A stretch of DNA of 43,020 nt from CAZLKT01 sp964560205 (GTDB lineage: Bacteria; Pseudomonadota; Alphaproteobacteria; Holosporales; Holosporaceae): assembly GCA_964560205.1 (NCBI GenBank), contig CAZLKT010000006.1, positions 1-43,020 on the forward strand, written 5' to 3'. A program made the translations under genes and the position numbers. Below the pieces are notes generated by a model that searched no databases, had not been told where the DNA came from, and saw only the letters and a program-made list of their open reading frames with translations. Position 1 is the first letter of the stretch, and each line of letters begins with the position of its first letter. Positions 32,710-41,619 of this stretch are shown here, piece after piece.

Positions 32710-35700
32710 TCGCCCATTGCAATACCCCATCCTTCACCCACAAGATGCCTTGATGGATGGTGTGGGTGGGGTACAGGTTTTGCAACACGGTGGTATAGGT
32801 GTGCAGTTGTTGTTTGTAGGAAGAGGGAATGTGATCCCACAGGGCGTAGGATGAACCTATTTTAAATTCCACGATGAAAATAGTATTATCCTGGAAAATA
32901 AGTCGATCAATGCGGTAGATTTTTCCATGGGCATCCATGATGGAAACCTCTCCAAAGCTGGTGGGCCCCCACAGCCATCGTAGGGTTTCTTCCTTCATAA
33001 TGGCGCAAAGGCGCTGAGTCCATTGAAGACTATCTTGAGGTGATATGCCTTGTTTGCGCAAAAATGCACCGCACTTTTTTTTCATGTTTTCCGGTGTGTC
33101 CGTGGAGAAGCTTTCATGAAAAATTTGGTGAATGAGAGAGCCCACATTTTTGTTGTGAAGGACTTTTTTCCCCTTTTCCCAGAAATTTTTGTGGGTGGGT
33201 GGTACAGTGACTTGTGATGGTGTGTGATGTGTTGTCACATTGTTCCATAAAGGTATTTCTCGCAAAGGTGCGGTGGTGAGTACGTCTTCTTTTGGATGAG
33301 AAGAAAAATTCTCTTGGGCAGGAAAAAAAGCACGAATGCTTTTTTCTAGTATGGGATACCACATGGCCCCAATTTTTGGCTCTTTTTCCTGTGTTTTTCC
33401 AGAGATATAGAGCCGCTCTTCGCTGCGTGTTATGGCCACATACAGAAGTCGGCGATATTCGTCAAGGGCTTCCTCCTCTTTGGCTTCGTGCAGCGCATCA
33501 CTAAAACTTGTGCGCTCATGTTTGTGGGGGACTAAGAAAAGCTCCGGTCCCTGGGGTGTGGAAACCATATGAAAGGGCTCTTGGTTTTTATGTGATTGTG
33601 TGGTGTCGGGCAGAAGGACCACGGGAGCTTGGAGGCCCTTTGCACCGTGGACGGTGAGGACTCGAATGGCGTGGGTTTTTTCTTTTTTTTGTTCACAGGG
33701 GAGGAGGCCGTAGTGGTGCAGTACAGTGTATAAATTATGGCCATGGGTTTTTTCCACCTGTCGTATTTTTTCCATGAAGATGTCCACGGATTCTTGCACA
33801 GCGGGACCTAAACGAGCCTTCATGCGATGTATGGCGTCGTGGTGGTAAAGGATCTCGTGAAAAAGCTCAGAGGGAGAGATGGTACGAGCACGGCTTTGCC
33901 AGAGACCCAAAAGCTCACCATAGGAAATGGACTCACAAAATGGTAGTGGCAGAGGCATCTGCTGCAAACGGTGCAGAAGAGGTCCTTTTCTTTTATGGGC
34001 CCACTGAAAGAGTTGTGCTTCGGACACACCCACTAAGGATCCTCGCAAAACTGCTGCCAATGACCAGTCATCCTCCGGGTGGAGTAACCACCTGCCTAAC
34101 ATGAGCAAATCTTCTCGTGCTCTGTCTTGATTTTCATGAAATGTCGTATGACCGCTCACTGGGAGATGGTGACGACGCAATTCTTTTAAAATCTCAAAAA
34201 AGAGGGGGGTTCTATAGGGGAAGAGAATCATAATATCCTCTGCCCGTAGGAGACGCTGTCGGACCTCTAAGTAAAAAGGTGTGTGAAGCCATTGGGCGAT
34301 GGTTTGCACCCAGGCCTTAGCACAGGCTGTGGTGGCAAGACATGTGCCAGGTTCCTCCATATCCGTTTTTTCTGCAGGCTCCTGAAAAATAGCACAATGG
34401 CCTTTTTTCCCCTTCAGTCTCTCTCCAGACTCATGAAGAGGAAAAGGCTTCTGTGCTAATATGGTGTTATGAAATACATGATTGACCACATGGATGATGC
34501 CCTCAGCAGAACGAAAAGACGTGGAGAGGTCTATGTCTTGAAAGGGCCGATGAAAAATTTCCCCACATTGAAAAAAGAAGTTTTTCATCATATGAAAAAT
34601 ATGGAGGTTGGCTCCTTGAAATCCATAAATGCTTTGCTTTGGGTCCCCCACAATGAAAAGAGTTTTGTGGCTATTGGCAGAGAGAAGGCATTCTCCCATG
34701 TGCTTGATAATGTCCCATTGTGCCTCACTTGTATCTTGAGCCTCATCCATGAGGAGATGATCAAAAAGCCCGTGAATTTTTAAGGAGATCCACCCCATAT
34801 GCTCCTCGTGGGAAAGAAAATTTCGGGTATATGTGATGAGATCATCAAAATCCATAACCTGTCGTGTCCTTTTCAAGAGGTCATATTCTGCTTTTATATG
34901 GTGAAAAATCTCCACAACATCGTGGGATCTGGCTCTGACTGTTTCTGTCATTTTTTTCTCATGATGCTTTTCCAGAAATGCTTGTTCTGAAGCAACCCAT
35001 AGAGAGAGCTCTGGTATGGCTGCTTTGGTTTTGGAAGAAAAAATTTTTTTTCGGGGAAGCAGTTCTTTTGTGCGAAAAAGAGCGGCATATGCAGGATCTT
35101 CTCTGGTGAGAGTATGTATGGTGTCAATGATTTCCCTTTCTTTTGCAGACAGAAAAGAAAGGGACGAGATTTTTTTGAGATTTTCTCTGGTAAAGGAAGA
35201 AGGGGAGTGGGGGATGTCATCATAAGACGGAAAGGACAGAGAGGGCTGGTCTCGTTTCTGGTACGCAAAAAGAGTCATGATGAGGGCACAAAAAGTATGG
35301 TCATTGTAGACATGAAAGATCCTCTCTAAGACAGGGAGAAGGAATCCCCATTTTTCTTGTCCAAAGCTCACCACATGGTCATAGGCTTTTTTTCGAAGGG
35401 CTGAAGCAGCCTCCTCCTCCAGCACGGAGAAAAATGGTGGTATTTTTGCTTCTAAAGAAAACTTTTGGAGGAAACTCTGACAGAAGCTGTGAAGAGTTTG
35501 AATGCTGGGTGGGGCTTCTAAAAAACGAGAAAAAAGGGTCATGGCTCGGTGACGATACGTGGCTTCGGAGGAGCTGAAGATGTTTGCCCCCACAAGTTCT
35601 TCTACTTCCATGCGACTTGCTTCCCATGGGGATACTGCCCAACGCTCCAGCTTTTTTTCTATGCGATGCATCATTTCTCCTGCAGCAGCTTTTGTAAACG

Positions 35701-35905
35701 TAAGACATAGAATTTTATGAGGAGCTGCATCCTCCAGAAGCAGTCGGAGGACTCTGTCTGTGAGTACTTTTGTTTTTCCAGTGCCTGCTGAGGCTGTCAC
35801 CCAAAAGTTCTTGTGGGGATGAAGAGCTTCATGTTGCTGTGGTGTCACACAAGGATACGGAAAAAAAGTTTCTTCTAAGGTAGCATGGCAGCATATTTTT
35901 TGCAC
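32705..35905 (-). CDS. addA: Double-strand break repair helicase-nuclease AddA
   Basis: The UvrD/RecB-type subunit of the AddAB enzyme that resects double-strand breaks for RecA. The motor domain shows Walker A VTASAGTGKTKVL, LTFTKAAAGEM (Ia), HSFCQSFL, Walker B LLMDEAQDTS, VGDPKQSIYGFQGA (III), STSFRS (IV), LTVHGAKGLQAPVV (V) and YVAITRSEERLY (VI). The C-terminal RecB-family nuclease keeps the core: an early His in GSLIHQIFHE, Asp in RIDRLIF, IVEFKIGSS, and Tyr/Gln in YKQQLHTY. At 1066 residues it is slightly short for alphaproteobacterial AddA. A GTG at 35905 opens the frame. The usual partner addB is not upstream, where the tRNA-Ser gene lies instead. Confidence 0.93.
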   Translation of the reverse strand: MQKICCHATLEETFFPYPCVTPQQHEALHPHKNFWVTASAGTGKTKVLTDRVLRLLLEDAAPHKILCLTFTKAAAGEMMHRIEKKLERWAVSPWEASRMEVEELVGANIFSSSEATYRHRAMTLFSRFLEAPPSIQTLHSFCQSFLQKFSLEAKIPPFFSVLEEEAASALRKKAYDHVVSFGQEKWGFLLPVLERIFHVYNDHTFCALIMTLFAYQKRDQPSLSFPSYDDIPHSPSSFTRENLKKISSLSFLSAKEREIIDTIHTLTREDPAYAALFRTKELLPRKKIFSSKTKAAIPELSLWVASEQAFLEKHHEKKMTETVRARSHDVVEIFHHIKAEYDLLKRTRQVMDFDDLITYTRNFLSHEEHMGWISLKIHGLFDHLLMDEAQDTSEAQWDIIKHMGECLLSANSHKTLFIVGDPKQSIYGFQGANLHIFHMMKNFFFQCGEIFHRPFQDIDLSTSFRSAEGIIHVVNHVFHNTILAQKPFPLHESGERLKGKKGHCAIFQEPAEKTDMEEPGTCLATTACAKAWVQTIAQWLHTPFYLEVRQRLLRAEDIMILFPYRTPLFFEILKELRRHHLPVSGHTTFHENQDRAREDLLMLGRWLLHPEDDWSLAAVLRGSLVGVSEAQLFQWAHKRKGPLLHRLQQMPLPLPFCESISYGELLGLWQSRARTISPSELFHEILYHHDAIHRMKARLGPAVQESVDIFMEKIRQVEKTHGHNLYTVLHHYGLLPCEQKKEKTHAIRVLTVHGAKGLQAPVVLLPDTTQSHKNQEPFHMVSTPQGPELFLVPHKHERTSFSDALHEAKEEEALDEYRRLLYVAITRSEERLYISGKTQEKEPKIGAMWYPILEKSIRAFFPAQENFSSHPKEDVLTTAPLREIPLWNNVTTHHTPSQVTVPPTHKNFWEKGKKVLHNKNVGSLIHQIFHESFSTDTPENMKKKCGAFLRKQGISPQDSLQWTQRLCAIMKEETLRWLWGPTSFGEVSIMDAHGKIYRIDRLIFQDNTIFIVEFKIGSSYALWDHIPSSYKQQLHTYTTVLQNLYPTHTIHQGILWVKDGVLQWAT

Positions 35906-35989
35906 AATATTCTTTTATCAGGGGGTGGTGGCAGAGGGCTATCTTCGCACCAAGAATCCACATTTATTATGGATTTTTCTTCACAGCTC

Positions 35990-36019
35990 TTGACTGAGGG
36001 ATGTTTCCCAGTGGACAAT
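35990..36019 (+). promoter_or_regulatory. Promoter of tRNA-Ser
   Basis: TTGACT (35990-35995), an 18-base spacer and GACAAT (36014-36019), placing the start near 36026, a few bases before the tRNA 5' end. Confidence 0.55.
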
Positions 36020-36031
36020 GGGGGGGTAGAA

Positions 36032-36119
36032 GGAAAGATGGCCGAGCGGTCGAAGGCGCACGATTGGAAATCGTGTGTACGGCAAAACCGTACCGAGGGT
36101 TCGAATCCCTCTCTTTCCG
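36032..36119 (+). tRNA. tRNA-Ser (anticodon GGA)
   Basis: An 88-nt class II tRNA. The acceptor stem GGAAAGA (36032-36038) pairs with TCTTTCC (36112-36118), with discriminator G at 36119. The D arm has TGGCCGAGCGGTCGAAGGC. The anticodon stem CACGA/TCGTG encloses TTGGAAA, giving anticodon GGA, which reads UCC and UCU. A long variable arm (GTACGGCAAAACCGTAC) identifies serine, and the T arm is GAGGGTTCGAATCCCTC. CCA is not encoded. A plus-strand open frame across this gene (35885-36289) is spurious. Confidence 0.97.
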
Positions 36120-36218
36120 CTGAAATTCATAGCTTTTTCATATATAGAGTCGATGCTGCAGGTGCGCTTTGCGCACTCCAGGAGTGTGTCAGTGTGGCGT
36201 TTTTGAAGCCCATAGGAT

Positions 36219-37676
36219 TTACTTTTTTTCTTCCTTCTTATCTTGATCTTCTTTTTTCATGTCCTGCACGATATCGGAGACGTTTTTAAAGGGAGTCTTT
36301 TCTTTGGAGGAGAACGCATAGAGAACCTTTACACAATCAATGGCATATTGAAGCTGGTAATCCTCTATATCTGATTTTTTTTCTAAAGTCTCTGATGCAT
36401 CTGCCTCCACAGAAAGGGCATTATGGACGTCCTTTTCTCGAACAGATAGAATGGGCTCCTCTGAGGAAATGACTTTTTTAGGATGTACCACCAGGTCGGG
36501 TGTTACCCCTGGCCCATGAATGGGAGTGCCGTTGGGACGATAAAATCGAGAGACTGTGAGGCTGAAGCCGCCATATTTTGCATTATCTCCCAGGGGGATG
36601 ATTTGTTGGATAGAGCCTTTTCCAAAAGAAACCTCCCCCAAAATTACTGCTTTCTTATGGTCTTGGAGAGCTGCTGCAACAATTTCCGAAGCAGAGGCAG
36701 AGCCACCATCAATTAAAACCACCACGGGGAGATCCTTGAAAATAACTTGTTCTGGCACTGCTTTGTGGGTGACATTTTTTTCTGGATTTCGCCCAATAAG
36801 GGAGACAATGGTGCCTGTATCAATAAAAAGACTGGACACGGCCACTGCCTGATCCACTAACCCCCCAGGGTTACTTCGAAGATCAAGAACATACCCTTTT
36901 AAATTTTTTCCAATCTGTGTATCCAACTCTTGTTTTATTTTTTTCAACAGAGTGGTTGTGTTGTCATCAAAGGTGGAAATACGAATATAGGCCACATCTC
37001 CCTCGGCTTTTCCCTTCACAGACTTAATGGAAATTTTTGCTCGCTCCAGGTTTTTGTAAAAAGGTTTTGGACAACCTTCTCGTTTGAGAAGAAGCTCTAC
37101 GGTTGTACCAGGGTTACCTTTGAGGAGATCCACCACTTCCACCAAAGACATTCCGTCCAATATTTTTTTATCCACGGCGAGGATAATATCTTGGCTTTTT
37201 AATTCTGCTTTATGGGCGGGTGTGTCATCTACGGCGGCAATAATGCGAAATAATCCATCTTTGTTGAGGCTGATTTCTATGCCAAGTCCCCCAAAGGCCC
37301 CCTTCATCATCTCATTCATGCGACGAAAGTCTTTTGGCGAAAAATAACAGGAGTGCGGGTCGTACGTGGAGAGCATGCCATTGAGAATGCCTTTCATGAG
37401 AAGCTCTTTAGACACGGAGGAGGATTGCACATGGTTCTCCTGTATATAGTCCTCCACCCCCATGACAACCACTAAAAGCTCCTCATCGGACATTTTCTCC
37501 ATTTCTTCCATGTTTTCCGTGTTTTTTTGTTGTTTATCCTCTTTAACAACGGGGGCTGGTGCCTTTGGTGTGCCTTTTGGTCGTCTTCTGCGTGTTTTTA
37601 CCGTGGCGGGAGCTGCCCCCCAGACGTCAACAATACATATAAAAAACAATAGGAAAGAAAAAAGTACACCCCTCAT
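36219..37676 (-). CDS. ctpA: S41 family C-terminal processing peptidase
   Basis: A periplasmic PDZ protease that trims C termini and controls envelope and peptidoglycan enzymes. A signal peptide (MRGVLFSFLLFFICIVDVWG) is followed by a basic Pro/Lys-rich linker (TRRRRPKGTPKAPAPVVK), a PDZ domain with the GGLGIEI carboxylate loop, and the catalytic core. The core has LDLRSNPGG, the nucleophile Ser in GGSASASE and the general-base Lys in SFGKGS. TPIHGPGVTPD closes the domain, and a charged tail follows. AAAGGG precedes the ATG at 37676, and the promoter found at 37704-37733 excludes the longer start at 37724. The gene is divergent from rnj. Its linker resembles the basic linkers of the collagen-like proteins. 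Confidence 0.93.
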   Translation of the reverse strand: MRGVLFSFLLFFICIVDVWGAAPATVKTRRRRPKGTPKAPAPVVKEDKQQKNTENMEEMEKMSDEELLVVVMGVEDYIQENHVQSSSVSKELLMKGILNGMLSTYDPHSCYFSPKDFRRMNEMMKGAFGGLGIEISLNKDGLFRIIAAVDDTPAHKAELKSQDIILAVDKKILDGMSLVEVVDLLKGNPGTTVELLLKREGCPKPFYKNLERAKISIKSVKGKAEGDVAYIRISTFDDNTTTLLKKIKQELDTQIGKNLKGYVLDLRSNPGGLVDQAVAVSSLFIDTGTIVSLIGRNPEKNVTHKAVPEQVIFKDLPVVVLIDGGSASASEIVAAALQDHKKAVILGEVSFGKGSIQQIIPLGDNAKYGGFSLTVSRFYRPNGTPIHGPGVTPDLVVHPKKVISSEEPILSVREKDVHNALSVEADASETLEKKSDIEDYQLQYAIDCVKVLYAFSSKEKTPFKNVSDIVQDMKKEDQDKKEEKK

Positions 37677-37703
37677 GACAGCCCTTTCAAAAGCGTTTCT
37701 CCC

Positions 37704-37733
37704 ATTATAGCTTCTCTTCTTCAAAACTGTAAC
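37704..37733 (-). promoter_or_regulatory. Promoter of ctpA
   Basis: On the minus strand: GTTACA (37733-37728), an 18-base spacer and a perfect TATAAT (37709-37704), about 28 bases before the ATG at 37676. Confidence 0.6.
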
Positions 37734-37790
37734 CGATTCTGAGAAAAAATTTTAAGAGAATTTTTATCAAAAATAAATGAAAATAGTCTG

Positions 37791-37819
37791 TCTACATGGG
37801 GAGAAAAATTTGTTATAAT
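37791..37819 (+). promoter_or_regulatory. Promoter of rnj
   Basis: TCTACA (37791-37796), a 17-base spacer and a perfect TATAAT (37814-37819). The leader to the ATG at 37895 would be about 70 bases and ends in AGGAGAG. Confidence 0.6.
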
Positions 37820-37894
37820 GTCGGGTGTTATGCTTTATGTATTTTTTTTTGAGAAATTGGTCATAAGCACAAAAACAAAAATAGGAGAGTTTTT

Positions 37895-39559
37895 ATGAAT
37901 CAAATTGTTGATACTGCACAAGAGTCCATAGTTTTTCACCCAGAGTCCTTATATTTTGTGCCCATGGGGGGCTGTGGAGAAATTGGTATGAACGCAAATT
38001 TCTATGGGCACCAGGGTAAATGGATTATGGTTGACTGTGGCGTGATCTTTTCGCGCATTCCTGATGCACTTTTAATGCCGAATATCCAGCCGCTTTTGGA
38101 TATTATCCCTAAGGTGGAGGCTTTGGTTCTTACCCATGCTCATGAGGATCACTTAGGGGCAGTAGCCCATTTGTGGCATTTGATCAAGTGCCCTGTGTAC
38201 GCCACACCTTTTACAGCATATCTCTTGAGGGAAAAGTTGAAGGAAGCCAGGGTGGAAGCTCCAGTTATAGAGATTCCCTTGGGAGGGACTTTTGTGGTGG
38301 GTCCTTTTGATATGAAATTTATTTCCCTGACCCACTCTATTCCGGAGCCCAACGCCGTGGCCATCACTACGTCTGCGGGCATTATTTTGCATACGGGGGA
38401 TTGGAAGTTGGATCCGAATCCTGTGCTTGGAGCCCATGTGGATTTTGAGAGTCTTAAGGCTGTGGGAAACACAAATAATGTTCTGGCGGTGGTATGTGAC
38501 TCCACAAATATTTTTGAAACTGGTAATTCTGGGTCAGAAATTGATGTGCAGCAAAGTCTTATGGAGACCATTGCCCAGTGTACCACGGGGATGATTGTGG
38601 TGGCATGCTTTGCTTCCAATGCAGCGCGACTGCAAAGCATTTATGAGGCTGCTGTGGCCAATGGCCGAAAGGTGCTTTTGGTGGGACGATCTCTTCTCCG
38701 TATCCGAGATGCCGCTGTGAAAACAGGGTATTTTTCAGAGGATATGGCCTTCGTCTCCCCCCACGAAGTGCAGGATATACCGCGCGAAGAGCTCCTCATC
38801 ATCAGTACAGGAAGTCAAGCTGAGCCAAAAGCTGCTCTCACCCGCATGGTGTCGGGGGAGCATCCTTCTGTGAAACTTGCAGAAGGGGATAGTGTGATTT
38901 TCTCCTCTCGGGTGATCCCAGGAAATGAAGAGGGCATTACAAATCTGAAAAACCAACTTGTCCGATGGGGCATTGCCCTTTACGATGACAAATCCCTCCA
39001 TGTCTCAGGGCATCCTTATCAGGAGGAGTTGAAAACTATGTATGCCTTGGCTCGCCCCAAAATAGCGGTTCCGGTTCATGGAGATGATCGACACATTATT
39101 GCCCACGCAAAGTTTGCCACAAAGGAGTTGGGTATACCTGCAGCCATTACCCCCCATAACGGAGAAATCTATCAGCTTGCTCCCAAGCTTGAGTATGTGG
39201 GCTATTTAGAGACGGATCGCCTGATGTCTGATGGTAACCAGCTTTTGTGTGTGCACGGACATGTGATGCAGGAACGTTGGGCGCTTTTGAATAGCGGTAT
39301 TGTGGTCATTACTATTGTAGCATCTCGAAAATGGCAGCGTGTCATGAGCACCCACGTTATTTCCCATGGGGTATTGAAAACAGACAATCGTGGGGCGTGG
39401 GAGCCAAAAATTCGCAATATCGTCAAAAAAGCTCTTCCGGAAAAAATCACCCCAGAAAGCCGTGGTTTTGAGGCGGTGATTATTCGTCAAGTGGAAAGCT
39501 ATTTCCATAATGCCTTTCGCAAGAAACCCGTGGTGCGAGCAGAAATTCAGTGGACCTGA
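37895..39559 (+). CDS. rnj: Ribonuclease J
   Basis: A metallo-beta-lactamase/beta-CASP ribonuclease that combines endo- and 5'-3' exonuclease activity in mRNA turnover and rRNA maturation. Visible are VPMGGCGEIGMN at the start, the zinc motif THAHEDHLG (His81, His83, Asp85, His86), LTHSIPEPNAVAI, HTGDWKLD, the beta-CASP CDSTNIF and ISTGSQAEP stretches, and HVSGHPYQEEL and VPVHGDDRH. The length of 554 is normal. The alphaproteobacterial type occurs as a single gene. It has its own promoter and the ribosome site AGGAGAG. Confidence 0.95.
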   Translation: MNQIVDTAQESIVFHPESLYFVPMGGCGEIGMNANFYGHQGKWIMVDCGVIFSRIPDALLMPNIQPLLDIIPKVEALVLTHAHEDHLGAVAHLWHLIKCPVYATPFTAYLLREKLKEARVEAPVIEIPLGGTFVVGPFDMKFISLTHSIPEPNAVAITTSAGIILHTGDWKLDPNPVLGAHVDFESLKAVGNTNNVLAVVCDSTNIFETGNSGSEIDVQQSLMETIAQCTTGMIVVACFASNAARLQSIYEAAVANGRKVLLVGRSLLRIRDAAVKTGYFSEDMAFVSPHEVQDIPREELLIISTGSQAEPKAALTRMVSGEHPSVKLAEGDSVIFSSRVIPGNEEGITNLKNQLVRWGIALYDDKSLHVSGHPYQEELKTMYALARPKIAVPVHGDDRHIIAHAKFATKELGIPAAITPHNGEIYQLAPKLEYVGYLETDRLMSDGNQLLCVHGHVMQERWALLNSGIVVITIVASRKWQRVMSTHVISHGVLKTDNRGAWEPKIRNIVKKALPEKITPESRGFEAVIIRQVESYFHNAFRKKPVVRAEIQWT

Positions 39560-39590
39560 AAAAATGATGCCATGGTGCTAGCGCTATACT

Positions 39591-40010
39591 ATGAAGTGGA
39601 TGGATGTGGCCTTGGAATGGGCTCAAAAAGGGGCTCTGTGTGGCGAGGTGCCTGTGGGAGCAGTGCTGGTGCAGGAGGGAGATGTTCTTCTGGCCGTGGC
39701 CCATAACACTGTGGAGGCTGCAGGATGTCCCCTGAATCATGCGGAGATTTTGGTGCTTTTGGAGGGACACACAAAGCTGGGAAAATTTTTATCTTCCTGC
39801 GATCTGTACGTCACCCTAGAGCCATGTCCTATGTGCGCTTATGCCATAGGAGCCTCTCGTGTTCGGCGCTTGTACTTTGGTGCGTATGATCCCAAAGGAG
39901 GAGGGGTAGAGCATGGGCCTCAGGTCCGTGGTTGCTATGAAGTATACGGTGGTATTCAAGCGGCCTCGAGCACAGATCTTCTCCAGAAATTTTTTCGTGC
40001 CCTTCGCTGA
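39591..40010 (+). CDS. tadA: tRNA adenosine(34) deaminase TadA
   Basis: Deaminates A34 to inosine in tRNA-Arg(ACG). The zinc-dependent deaminase motifs are HAE (His50, Glu52) and PCPMC (Cys79, Cys82), with the VPVGAVLV substrate loop before them. The length of 139 is at the short end for TadA. It follows rnj by 31 bases and is convergent with rsmI. No clear ribosome site precedes the ATG. A TATACT directly before the ATG resembles a -10 element but has no matching -35. Confidence 0.92.
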   Translation: MKWMDVALEWAQKGALCGEVPVGAVLVQEGDVLLAVAHNTVEAAGCPLNHAEILVLLEGHTKLGKFLSSCDLYVTLEPCPMCAYAIGASRVRRLYFGAYDPKGGGVEHGPQVRGCYEVYGGIQAASSTDLLQKFFRALR

Positions 40011-40042
40011 AAAAAGTATGAAAAAAATGTGGTGGTTCCATA

Positions 40043-40951
40043 TTATTCTTCTTCAGAATGAAAAGACTTTTTTACTTCTAAGCACCATGTGTACAAGAGG
40101 GTGGGCGATACCCCCATGGTGAGGGAGAGATCCTGAATATTACTTCGATGGAGGGTGTTTTCCTTCAAAAACCCCTCAATGAGATGTTTCTGGTGAGGTG
40201 TAGGTGTCGCTGAGGGCTTGCTCTTTTTGTGGCCCTCCACCACGAGGATGATTTCTCCCTTAGGGGGAGCATTGATGACCGAGGCTAACACCTGCTCCAG
40301 GGAACCTCGCAGGCATTCTTCAAACTTTTTTGTTAATTCGCGTGCAATGCATATATGGCGATTACCGAAGACGTGTAACAATGCTTCCAATGTTTTACGC
40401 AGGCGATGAGGAGCCTCGAAAATAATAATGGAACACGGCATGTCCTTGAGTATAACCAGAGCTTGCGCCCTCTGGGAAGATGCTCTTGGTAAAAATCCTT
40501 GAAAAAAAAACTTTTCAGAGGATAATCCAGAGAGTGTCAGAGCAATAATAGCAGAGCATGGGCCGGGTATACTATGCACAGGAATATTTTGAAGAATACA
40601 CGCCTGCACCAGAAGTGATCCAGGATCAGAAATTAATGGTGTGCCTCGATCGCTTAAAAGTGCTAAGGATTGCCCGTGATGAAGACGTTCCATAACCCAG
40701 GGTAGTTTTTCTTTTTCTCTATGTTGGTCATAGGAATAACAGGGTTTTTCTATGTGATAATGGGCCAAAAGCCCCTTTGTGACGCGTGTGTCCTCACACA
40801 AAATGCCATGAACATGTTTCAAAGTCTCTATACCACGTATGGAAAAATCTTCCCAGTGTCCGATGGGAGAAGCCACCAGGAAAAGACCGTGGAGGTCTTG
40901 AATTTGATGACGCCATTTACTTTCATATGCGGGAAGAGGGCCTTGATTCAT
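40043..40951 (-). CDS. rsmI: 16S rRNA 2'-O-ribose C1402 methyltransferase RsmI
   Basis: Methylates the ribose of C1402 in the ribosomal P site. A tetrapyrrole-methylase fold is shown by LFLVASPIGHWEDFSIRG, the CEDTRVTKGLLAHY segment, LLSDRGTPLISDPGS and PGPCSAIIALTLSGL, and by FEAPHRLRKTLEAL and ARELTKKFEE. The C-terminal small domain (VSPTLLYTWCLEVKK) is degenerate but present. The start at 40951 is the first ATG of the frame, and the preceding gene on this strand ends 44 bases upstream. Confidence 0.94.
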   Translation of the reverse strand: MNQGPLPAYESKWRHQIQDLHGLFLVASPIGHWEDFSIRGIETLKHVHGILCEDTRVTKGLLAHYHIEKPCYSYDQHREKEKLPWVMERLHHGQSLALLSDRGTPLISDPGSLLVQACILQNIPVHSIPGPCSAIIALTLSGLSSEKFFFQGFLPRASSQRAQALVILKDMPCSIIIFEAPHRLRKTLEALLHVFGNRHICIARELTKKFEECLRGSLEQVLASVINAPPKGEIILVVEGHKKSKPSATPTPHQKHLIEGFLKENTLHRSNIQDLSLTMGVSPTLLYTWCLEVKKSFHSEEE

Positions 40952-40995
40952 GACGTTCTTTTTTTCATAGATTGAGTGAGATGCTATCCTTTTTT

Positions 40996-41250
40996 TTACA
41001 TCAAATCCAGATCTTCGAGAACATCAGGATGAAATACTCCCCATGAGCTGTCCTCTGAAGAAAAATCCAACGCATCTTCTTCAGTCTCCGAGATAGGTTT
41101 TTTTTCTTCCAAAGGTGTTTTTTGTGCTGCTGTATCATGATGGACATTTTTACAATTTGGGCAAGAAACCAGAGGTTTATTGAGGTCATAAAAAAAGTGC
41201 TTGCATGGCTCGCAATATCTTTTTCGTCCCAAATGTTCTGTAAGCTGCAT
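40996..41250 (-). CDS. FYDLNK zinc-ribbon protein (TIGR02300-like)
   Basis: 84 residues. An N-terminal zinc ribbon, LGRKRYCEPCKHFFYDLNKP followed by LVSCPNC, has two CxxC pairs and the FYDLNK core that defines a conserved alphaproteobacterial family of unknown function. The rest is acidic and disordered (ETEEDALDFSSEDSS), ending DVLEDLDLM, which is also common in the family. It supports the alphaproteobacterial assignment. It probably forms a transcription unit with rsmI. Confidence 0.85.
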   Translation of the reverse strand: MQLTEHLGRKRYCEPCKHFFYDLNKPLVSCPNCKNVHHDTAAQKTPLEEKKPISETEEDALDFSSEDSSWGVFHPDVLEDLDLM

Positions 41251-41499
41251 AGCCTATCACAAGAAAAAATTTTTTACCCCCTCATGCTCGCATAACTATA
41301 TTAAATCTATATTTACATAGATTGATTTTTTGTTTGTCTTTTTATCAAAAAATTAACACTTAAAGAATTTTTTTTATTTTTTTATTATCCCCTTCAGAGT
41401 AAATTTTTGATAAAAAAAGAAGAGAGATCACAACATGCTCTTGTAGAAAAAGCTTTTATGGTCCCCTAGGAAGAAAGACAAAACTTTGTTACCATCAGT
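41251..41499. other. Intergenic region between the zinc-ribbon gene and SRP RNA
   Basis: About 250 AT-rich bases with no convincing gene. It must hold the divergent promoters of the zinc-ribbon gene and of the SRP RNA, but I could not assign -35/-10 pairs with confidence. Confidence 0.4.
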
Positions 41500-41586
41500 G
41501 AGGGGTATATGGGTGAGGTCCTTGCACAATGGGTCAGGTTCGGAAGAAAGCAGCCCACGGAATGAGTTCGGGTCGTATGCCCCCAG
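41500..41586 (+). ncRNA. ffs: Signal recognition particle RNA (4.5S, small bacterial type)
   Basis: The RNA scaffold of SRP, which binds Ffh. The conserved domain IV apical region GGTCAGGTTCGGAAGAAAGCAGCC lies at 41532-41555. The ends pair: GGGGTATA (41502-41509) with TATGCCCC (41576-41583), allowing one G-U. The length of about 87 nt is usual. The position directly upstream of dnaX is common in alphaproteobacteria. Confidence 0.93.
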
Positions 41587-41619
41587 GATATGTGTAAGTT
41601 TTATGGAGGGGGGGATTTC

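Noticed and set aside
35885..36289. 134-codon plus-strand open frame
   Set aside because: It runs straight through the tRNA-Ser gene and into ctpA antisense, so it is spurious.
39585..39590. TATACT directly before the tadA ATG as a -10 for a leaderless transcript
   Set aside because: No -35-like hexamer is found at 15-19 bases upstream, and the start of transcription would fall after the ATG.
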